Shown one piece after another: positions 56,331 to 64,000 of a DNA stretch of 64,000 nucleotides. The notes beneath the pieces were generated by a model. It was given only the letters and a program-made list of their open reading frames with translations. It did not search any database and was not told where the DNA came from. Within the stretch, counting starts at the first letter, position 1. Every line of letters begins with the position of its first letter. A program made the position numbers and the translations under genes. The DNA comes from Dasysyrphus tricinctus (taxonomy: Eukaryota; Arthropoda; Insecta; Diptera; Syrphidae): the NCBI GenBank assembly GCA_963921185.1, contig OY992534.1:19592180-19656179 (forward strand), given 5' to 3'.

Positions 56331-57713
56331 AGAAGTATGGACAAGATTAAAAAAATCATAACCAAAATAACAATATATATAACAATAATAAATAAGAGCT
56401 AAGACAATGATAATTAGTCAACCTTCCTAAGCAAAATGTGCACTTAATGGATTCACAAACTTCTTTTTCTTCACAATTAACATCTGTTTTAGTAATTTCG
56501 TCGGTTCAAAGGTAATTTTCAAATAAAGTTCCCGGTTGTACCTTTCTATGTCCATATAATAACCATGCAAAACGGGACTTTTTGGATTAAACAAATGTAT
56601 TTCATTCTCATTTTCTTGGACATTTTGCACTTAGTGAGTTTTACCTTTGAACCGACGATTTCATGCTTAAGGCTTGAGAAGAGTGTTAAGCTAAATTTAT
56701 CTCCATAATATCTGAGTTCTGGTATGCTGAACGAGCCATCAGATTCCTTCAGATCTTTTAGAATACAGTGATCTAAGTAGCAGATTTTAATTAGGTTAAT
56801 ATATTTTTAACTGAATAATCTATGATCCCACTTTTATAACTAAATCTACAATCTGAACAGTCTAATTGTCAAACAGTTTTAGAATCTGTTTCTACTGTCC
56901 AGGAGAAAGCTATCCAAGCATCTATATATGACACACCGTCTATATTTTTAAATACCAAATCATTCCAATTAGGATTGACCTGATAGTAACAATTATCAGT
57001 TCCAATACCAAAAGCTTTAATAAAAAAGGAAACTCCTTTAAAAGCTTCACTTTTTCTAACAACACTATTTGTTCCATTGCAATTGTAACTTCTTACATCA
57101 CTGTAGTCTTGAACCATTGTGATCAGGTAATCACCAGAGACTAAGATCCAATCTGATCCAACATGAATCGCCATGAAATCCTTACTAGCTTTGGTAGTTT
57201 TTCCTATACATCTTCTCAAAGGAAAACCATCAATCTTGCCAAAGTTCTTTTTGAGTTCCTTCATTCTGGATTCAAATGGATGTGAAGCCACTCTATTAAT
57301 AACTGAACTAAATCGAACAGCTTTTAGATCAATCTCATCTTCAATAAGTACATTAGGGCTTGCTCTGACACATTCTTTCTTATCATAATCGAAATAGAAT
57401 TCTTTGAGACATAAGATTGTGGTGAAACAAACCTAAAGAGGCTTAATAATGGTTTCCCCGTCATTATGTTTGCTATCACATGGAACTCTAAACATTTCTA
57501 AGGTTTTGATTGCATCATAATTATCTAGTTTAGAACTATCCATGATCAATTTAGATATTCTACTGAATAACCCATATTCGTCAGGCCTCTCAAGCATAAT
57601 GGAGATTCCAGTATCGACTTCTTCAGTCATTAGAACATCAGCGGCAGACGCTATTAGAAATATCATTAAAAATATCCTTGTTTTTATGCATCTTTTGCTA
57701 TTTTTGACCTAGT
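56331..57713 (-). pseudogene. Secreted/membrane protein remnant upstream of the Gc-like part (Gn-like?)
   Basis: The minus strand starts with a signal-peptide-like segment (IFLMIFLIASAAD near 57645-57690), then frames 57433-57666 and 56869-57291 with scattered cysteines. A TGA at 56869-56871 is followed by more in-frame sequence; further decayed pieces to about 56331 include a Cys-rich CX4C/CX2C-type segment and a hydrophobic stretch. Position, order and topology suggest the N-terminal half (Gn-like) of the same glycoprotein precursor, but no diagnostic motif was recognised. It could also be an unrelated secreted protein. At least three disruptions. Confidence 0.35.
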
Positions 57714-57926
57714 AACTGTTTGTTTTAAAACAAATATTTGTATACTCTCTATGGTACTTAGTATATGTATGTGCCAAGTTTAAAAATCTTCCGACACTTT
57801 TGAGTAAAAGGCTTGGAAAACACCACGTATTTTGTATGAAAAATTTCAAGTGCTCGCTATCATATGCTAATGTCAAGCGATTTGAATGAAAGTTTACACA
57901 TAATTTTTTTTAATAACCTTGATCAT

Positions 57927-58469
57927 TTAAATCTAGGGATCAAAGAATTTCAGACCTTTAAAAAAGTGCATATGAGTAGTTGAAATTTGGGAGAAAAAAG
58001 TGCAATTTTGCACTTCTTCTCCGTGCCCCTGTTAAAATCAGTTAGACATGATATTAAAATTTATAAAAATTCCACAATAACTCTTTCAAGTCCAGCTTTG
58101 TATGCGGAACAATATTATAAATACTTATTTAGTTCACCATTTATACCAACTTTTGTCATTTTTCGGTAACGGAGAGGACGAGATGTTCAGTCATTTTGAC
58201 GCATATATCTATTTCTAGAGTATTCCTCTTACAAAGAAAAAGACCCGAAATTAAGTAGTATATTGAAAGTACCTATAAAGTACTTGGCGATGTGCATCAC
58301 AATTTATAGAGAACTGATACCAGCAAAAATACCGAAAAATTCGCATTTACAGAAGATAACGTATACGTTTTTTTTTTGTATCATTTCCTTATTTTACAAC
58401 AATAAGTAGAATTTTGTGTCTATCTATATTCTTAATATTAATTTACCTAAGTATCTGTGGTGTTTGGTA
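57927..58469. other. Noncoding, nothing recognised
   Basis: AT-rich sequence without a supported gene or repeat structure. Confidence 0.4.
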
Positions 58470-58694
58470 GAAACATGATAACTCCATTTTAAAATTTGCA
58501 TCTTTACATCCACTTAACATCGAACTAGAAGCGAAAAGAGTCCAACGATTTTCTCAAAATTTGGAATAGTTGTGAACATGCTCTTTGTCAAATTATGTTC
58601 CAAACTTGAAGCTACTTGTGCACCCGTTTAGGCCCCTCGGTCAATGTAAAGTGGACGTAAAGACGCAAATTTTAAAATAGAGTTGTCATGTTTC
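58470..58694. mobile_element. 225-bp MITE
   Basis: GAAACATGATAACTCCATTT pairs with AAATAGAGTTGTCATGTTTC, extending to TTTTAAAATTTGC/GCAAATTTTAAAA and TTTACATCCAC/GTGGACGTAAA. Confidence 0.8.
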
Positions 58695-59109
58695 TTATAA
58701 ATACCATAGATATATTTGTTTCCTTAATTCGAAATTGAGTTGCTTGGTTTCGATTTTCATGGAATGGCCATATTTTGGGTGCGAGATAGCTTATTTGAAA
58801 TAATTCCAGATTTACATTCAAAGCATGACTTGGTAGTGTTCCAGTTTCAGTTGATTCTGAATCCGTAAAAGCTATTTTCTAATGATAATTTTTTCAGTCT
58901 GCTTTTCATGTGCTTCGAACTGATGATTCCAAACAGATCTGTTCCATTCCTATGGAATATGGCAAATTTGGCATTGTGGGAGTGAAAAAGGGTGGAAAGG
59001 GAGTACTCCAAACATTCAATTGAAAACGACATTAGTGTGAAAAATAAAATGACCTTTCTCTTCTGATATTTTACAATGTGGGTTCGAGTTATTTTGTATT
59101 AATAACTCT

Positions 59110-59275
59110 GGTAGTAATACCCTTGGTGTAATGGTTAATGCGTTGGACTGTCACACCGGATATCTGGTACCTATTCCACGTAAAATGTTTTTTATACTAC
59201 TGCGTTTTTCCGAGGATCTTCTAGAGTATCTCTTGCCATGGTAAAGTGCCAATGTTATCAAAAAACAAAAAGGGA
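59110..59275 (+). mobile_element. tRNA-derived SINE, decayed head
   Basis: TTGGTGTAATGGTTAATGCG and GGACTGTCACACCGG match the SINE head. The B box is degenerate and the copy ends after CTTGCCATGGTAAAGTGCC. Confidence 0.6.
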
Positions 59276-59699
59276 ATTGTGGTAATTTTCCCTCTAGAGG
59301 TAGAGCACTTAACTTGAAAGCCTTGTCGTTGTTGCTTCAGCAGTTACGTCCAAACCCATATGGTTTGAAAATAAAATAAAAATTGCACTCTTGAGGCGCT
59401 GAATTCGAATCTGAGCTCATAGTTAGCTCCATTAGCTTATTTTTTTGAAAAAGTTCTATCTAAAAGACCAAACAAACTTTTTTGATATTTTTTCTTTCAA
59501 TCCGTTTTTATGTATGATTTAAAATTAAAACTAAGTTCTTAAGGTAGATTCTTATCTATAAAAGCTATGAAACATATCATAACATTGAACTAACTTACTG
59601 GTCCCATTCGTATACTTAAAGTTAAACTATAACAACTTGGCTTTCGGCCTACAAACTCGGTATTTTCATTCTAAAGCTCGTTATTTTTCACCAAGGAAG

Positions 59700-59990
59700 A
59701 TATGCAACTTGGTCTCTATCATCATCGAGTCCTGTAACCCCGGTGGGGGCATAGGGCGCCAGCAAGTGGTCTCCATCCTTCACGGTCTGCAGCAAGGTAT
59801 TTTAACTGCGGCCACGTCTTTCTCTGGGATTCCGCTTCTACTAGGACAGTGGATTTCCATGTTGTTCTTGGTCCTACAACCCGCCGTGCACCCTGAGGAT
59901 TCCCTTCAAAGTACTTCTTCGCAGTATCATCGTTAGATTTCCTCAGTGTGTGACCGATCCAACGTCATTTTCGCTTTCTTATGTCGATGT
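59700..59990 (-). pseudogene. LINE reverse-transcriptase C-terminal fragment
   Basis: Minus-strand translation gives RWIGHTLRK, then FEGNPQGARRV, a GPRTTWKST segment and LAADREGWRPLAGALCP, the usual C-terminal tail of RTE-like and related endonuclease/RT LINEs. An internal stop precedes RWIGH. Upstream RT parts are absent. Confidence 0.75.
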
Positions 59991-60177
59991 ACCGACGCTC
60001 TTGACTAGTTCTGCGCCATAATTCCTTTATTTGTTTCATTATTAGCCCTGTTTTTTAGTGCATTTTTATCTTCGCTTACAAAAAGTAGCATAACAACAAT
60101 TTGTAATAACTCCGTATTGTTGTTGTATTCTTAAGTTTTGTTCTGAATCATACCTCTTCCTTACTTATAGTATATAG

Positions 60178-61560
60178 GTTAGGTTAGGTTAAGGTGGCTG
60201 CCAGGAAAACTACTGACACACTTAGGCCAGAATAGGCCCATTGTGATACCACATAAAGACTGCGAGATGACCCTCGCTAATTAAACCAATTGGAGCTTTT
60301 AATAAAGCGATGGAGACTGTGAATGTCGATTTTATTTAAATCACTGGGATCGTCAAAGAAAAAATTTCCTAAGTATATTTTACGTCTTTGAGAAAGAGCA
60401 GGGCATGAACAAAGAAGGTGTGGGATAGTTTCTTCCTCCTCCTCGTCCATACAGCTTCTGCAGAAGTCATTTGAAAGAACGCCTAGTCTATTGGCGTGTT
60501 TGCCTATGAGGCAGTGTCCAGTTATGACACCAATTGTGGAGCTAATATGCAATCTACTAAGAGATAACAAACATTTCGATCGCTTCGGATCCAGTGTTGG
60601 CCAGATCCGTTTTGTCGCCAGACAAGTAGTGATACCTGTCCATCTGCTGTTTGTCATCAACATGGAATCTTGCTTAAGCATAAGTTTACAAGTAGCGATT
60701 GGTATTCCAATATTCACCCTGTCAGGTAATATTGGTGTAGTAGTTCCCTTCCTGGCGAGTTCATCGGCTTTACAGTTTCCTGGAATATCTCTGTGTCCCG
60801 GCACCCAGAAAAGGTGAATGTTGAACTGTTCTGCCATCTCCATTAGAGACGATCGACAATTTCGGGCAGTTACGGAGTTTGTAGAAACAGAGCCTAGTGA
60901 TTTAAGGGCCGCTTGGCTATCTGAGAAGATACGGATATTTAAAGTAGATATTACGTTTTCTTTGAGCCAAGATAAAACTTCTTTTATCGCCAGGATTTCC
61001 GCTTGGAACACGCTTCAATGATCAGGGAGACGGAAAGAGAGACTAATGTTTAGTCGTTCTGAGTACACGCCACCACCCACCCCCTCTTCAGTTTTTGAGC
61101 CATCCGTGTAGAAATGAATTGCTTCATCTCTCAAGAATTCCTCATCATCCCAAGTGGATCTTGTTGGAATTGTGACTTGGAAATTTTTGCCAAAAATCGG
61201 CTGAGGGATGGTGTAGTCGGAGTGTTTAGGGATTGATTCGAATTTGTTCAGAATGATAGTATGGCCAATGGAGTTATTGGACCATTGAGAGATGGCTCTG
61301 AGACGAATAGCTGTGCTCGCTGCCACTTGTTTAGTGTATATATCGAGGGGTGTAATGTTAAGCAGTATATACTTATAGTATATGAGATCATGCACAATGT
61401 GCATCCTGACACCCACCGCAGGCACCACTTCGTCAACGACCTTCCTTTCACCTCAGCTGGGTGGTCGTCCTTACACCGAATCACCATCGACCATGTCTCA
61501 GCCGGTTTAACAGGCTTGACATCAAAGGAACTTTGTCCATTTTTCCAAACATTGTACATT
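60178..61560 (-). pseudogene. LOA/R1-type LINE fragment: RT tail, RNase H and C-terminal finger
   Basis: Minus strand from about 61560: an RT tail (LNITPLDIYTKQ), RNase H with FYTDGSKTEEGVGGG, FQAEILAI, FSDSQAALKSLGS and WVPGHRDIPGNCKADELARKG, then CRSCMDEEEEETIPHLLCSC. A one-base shift at about 61013 splits the RNase H. Three TTAGGTT-like units at 60176-60195 follow its 3' end, probably the element's tail. It is related to but distinct from the intact LINE at 7-13 kb. Confidence 0.85.
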
Positions 61561-61760
61561 AATGTATCATTTGATGATGCTTATTGTTTGGTTTATAATG
61601 TTGGAAACATAAATCAGAAAGATTAATTCAAAAAGCACCGCAATTTTTCTCCGACTTTCTGGCAAAGTATTCCACATTAAAAAATGCATGTTTTTTGTGT
61701 CAACTGATTAGACAGACACACGTATTGAAATTGATTATAAAATTTAATGGAAGGAAGTGA
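61540..61760. repeat. Second copy of the dispersed repeat at 32090-32310
   Basis: Same block order as at 32 kb (TTAATGTATCATTTGATG, AAAGTATTCCACATT, GTCAACTGATTAGACAGAC). Function unknown. Confidence 0.7.
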
Positions 61761-61859
61761 AACAAGTTTTTTTTTTGAAAAAGTATTTTATTGTGCGATT
61801 CTAGTAGTGGGTAGTGTCACTTTTTTTCATTAAAGCTCATAGATTTGATCCGACGTGGC

Positions 61860-62720
61860 ATCATAGAGTCTATAATCCAGCTATATTTCGATCCAAGCTA
61901 ATTTCGTGGCTGAAATTTGAGATTTTCTGGCCTTAAACTGATAGCCAGGCTCGTTAACTATTTGTACTTAACATCCTCAAAATTTTTCAATTACTTTTTG
62001 GTAGGGTGAGTACGGTTTTCATTGAAGCAATTCGATATTTTGACCCTCTTCCATGACTTTGACTATGCACGCCGTATAGACGGGGAGGTTGTCCTGTTGA
62101 AAAAAACCGTTTAAGGATTCAAAAATATGTTAAAATTAAGGAAAACCTCTTCAATATTTTTTGTCTGAGTTATTGCAGCTAGACTTGAGCTTTGAAACTC
62201 AAACTCGAAAGTGCCAAAGAATCTAATTTCTCCCCATACCTTAACATCTCCTTTTCTACAATGATTCATATGAGTTGGAAAAAATGGGGCTCTTACGAAT
62301 GAAAAACAAATTAATTTTAAAGCCCTTATGGAATAAAAAACCTTTTTAGCGCGTCACCATATTCTAAAAGGTGATGTGATGGTATGGGGAGAAATTAGCT
62401 GCTTTAGCACTTTTGAGTTTGAGTTTCAAACCTCAAAAATTACTGCAAAAACTCATAAAAAAATATTAGATAGAGGTTTTCCTTAATTTTTGGCTATTTT
62501 TTAATCAATTAACGGGACTTTTCAGCAGGACAACTCCCCATCCACACGGCCGGCGTGCATAGTCAAAGACTTGAAAGAGGAGCAAAATATCCAATTGCTT
62601 CAATGAAAACTGTAATCACTCTATCAAAAACTAATTGAAAACTTTTAGGGAACATTAAGTACAAATAGTTAACGAGAGAGTCACAAAATAAGCCTGGATC
62701 GAAATTTAGCTGGGTTACAT
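61860..62720. mobile_element. Inverted duplication of a Tc1-like transposase fragment
   Basis: Two arms of about 380 bp (61870-62290 and 62310-62715) are diverged inverted copies. On the plus strand the right arm reads GDVMVWGEIS and, after in-frame stops, FQQDNSPSTRPACIVKD, a Tc1 DDE segment; the left arm holds the same on the minus strand. Both are broken. Transcripts would form a hairpin. Confidence 0.7.
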
Positions 62721-63128
62721 AAAGAGACTACGATCCCACGTCGCACATAGGAGTATTTGCCTACAAAACTCGGCCAAAAGTCGATTTTTCAAGTGTCAAA
62801 ATTGAAAGGGGAACTTTTTCCAGACAATAGCTAAGATCCCATGGAACAAGGCTAAAATATTTTTTTTATTGCTCAACATATTTTGGCTATGATATTAGTT
62901 CAAAGTCTTCGATTAAGAATTCGTCACTTCTTTTTGTAATCAACCTTCAAAAAATTTGAAACATTTTATTAAATTATTTCTTAAAAATTTTGTGTAGTCT
63001 GATGAAATTTTTGGTATATAAAAATCAACTACAGATGTTCACTATTATATTGAGCCATTTTTACGACAAATATTTTAATATTTATATTTTGTTCGAATTT
63101 TTGTTCTAAAAATGCAAAAAAAAAAAAC
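62721..63128. other. Noncoding, nothing recognised
   Basis: AT-rich sequence between the inverted transposase and the terminal MITE; no gene or repeat is supported. Confidence 0.4.
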
Positions 63129-63922
63129 ACTGGCGCAAAATTTTAAACATTGCTCGTTTAAGGAATAGAACCGGCTCTAGTTAACGTAGTCGTTTTGCTT
63201 CGAACCTTTGTCTAACTATTTCATAATTTTAAACGCATTAAACAACTCTCCTAACTAGAGTGAACTCCGCAACGTAACGTGAGAAAATTTGGGTTGAACA
63301 AGCCCAAATCTGACAGTTGAAGAAAGAGACACAGCTACACAACAGAAACAAATTTAAACTGAGCACAAAAAAAATAATTTCTCGCTGGAGAAGGTAAATT
63401 TTATAAAATATATAGTGAAAGTGCCATTAGGTTGCTTAAATATTACTATACTTTATTGTACATGAAGACAACAATTATATTTTTGATAAAAAAAAAAATC
63501 ATTGTTGTACTTAAGAACTGTCTCAATTTAGTTGAGTTGTAGGTACAGTGTATATGTTTCATCGCTTTACAATATTGCAAAATTGAAGATCCCTTAATTG
63601 GATGCATCCTCATTTTATATGTTTTTACTTATTATAAAGTAAAAAATCTTCAAAAGTCTAAAAAAAAACTATTAAAACATTTTCCCTAGGTAATTCTTTT
63701 TTGTGAAATAACTTTTCTCTATGGATAAAGTATACTTTTTATGAGATAAAGAAGGGTTTTGCTGCTTTTAAAGTTAGACGAGTGCTTTAGTGTTAAAGTA
63801 TAGTTTATGTCGTTTAAAATTGAAAAATAGCCTGCTCTCGCTCTAAAACAATTATTTAGAGCAGACTACCATTTTAAGAGTGATTAAGAGCTGGTTTTAA
63901 ATGTTTAAAATTTTGCGCCACT
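63129..63922. mobile_element. 794-bp MITE with 22-bp exact inverted repeats
   Basis: ACTGGCGCAAAATTTTAAAC (63129) is the complement of the end at 63901-63922, apart from one mismatch at the tip. The interior is AT-rich and noncoding. Confidence 0.75.
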
Positions 63923-64000
63923 ATTTTTGTTGGTTCTTTTTCATTGGGAAATAATTTTTTTATAGATGTAGGTGGAATTGGGTTCTCATTTGTATATGGG

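Larger units (their letters stand above)
54638..57926. mobile_element. Inverted-repeat-flanked segment carrying viral-type glycoprotein sequence
   Basis: About 140 bp at 54638-54775 is an inverted copy of 57780-57926: TGACCAAGG / CCTTGATCA at the outer edges, then GATCACTTGAATTTTTCATA against TATGAAAAATTTCAAGTGC and ACAAAATACCTGGGGTTTTC against its partner. The enclosed 3 kb holds the glycoprotein-like frames. The repeats may be the ends of one element, or two independent copies of a MITE; no target duplication was found. Confidence 0.5.

Noticed and set aside
59290..59320. AGAGGTAGAGCACTTAACTTG resembles a tRNA A-box region
   Set aside because: No B box or acceptor-stem pairing follows.
60176..60195. 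TTAGGTT repeats (also near 52955), possible interstitial telomere sequence
   Set aside because: Only about three units, placed at the 3' end of a LINE fragment; better explained as a LINE tail, and flies lack TTAGG telomeres.

Overview
The window is eukaryotic nuclear DNA, most likely from a dipteran insect. It is AT-rich and holds one split RasGEF1-family gene with very large introns. The rest is densely nested insect-type transposable elements: I-clade and LOA-type LINEs, copia, Tc1/mariner, hAT, TTAA-flanked and other inverted-repeat elements, and a tRNA-derived SINE. The order is inferred from protein families and TE types; no species marker is visible.

Layout. 1-1528 is a minus-strand LINE fragment. 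The RasGEF1-like gene runs on the plus strand in five coding exons (2304-3542, 29617-31125, 31212-31355, 31422-31624, 53452-53725). They join in phase to 1122 codons plus stop, across a 26.1 kb intron 1 and a 21.8 kb intron 4. Intron 1 contains a long-inverted-repeat element (3795-13720) that itself holds a Tc1 element and an intact 5.7 kb LOA-type LINE (7202-12888). It also carries hAT-like, TTAA and hairpin MITEs, a 15-bp minisatellite, a 0.9 kb palindrome, a broken bacterial bioY gene (23063-23580) and a nearly intact copia (24852-29524). Intron 4 contains a five-level nest: a Tc1 element (33901-45408) holds a TIR element copy, which holds an 8.3 kb chimeric LINE insertion (35788-44078), which holds a 636-bp dimeric insert (38454-39089). 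Further on are a second copy of the TIR element and an I-clade LINE fragment split by a 3.2 kb hAT (48041-51234). Downstream of the gene, an inverted-repeat-flanked segment (54638-57926) carries broken bunyavirus-like glycoprotein sequence, followed by MITEs and LINE fragments to the end.

Main discovery. The 636-bp insert is 2.13 tandem copies of a 298-bp unit with a 13-bp target duplication. On the minus strand each full unit encodes a complete type III hammerhead self-cleaving ribozyme whose two loops are complementary over 10 nt. This is the architecture of a retrozyme (a small circular-RNA retroelement). A second, diverged hammerhead lies at 47255-47329, with different stems but the same core and again complementary loops. 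Other points of interest are the bacterial gene transfer, a LINE-LINE chimera integrated as one unit, and viral glycoprotein sequence inside inverted repeats.

The host gene is the only ordinary gene seen; the remaining coding potential belongs to mobile or foreign DNA. All family assignments were made by reading motifs, without database searches.
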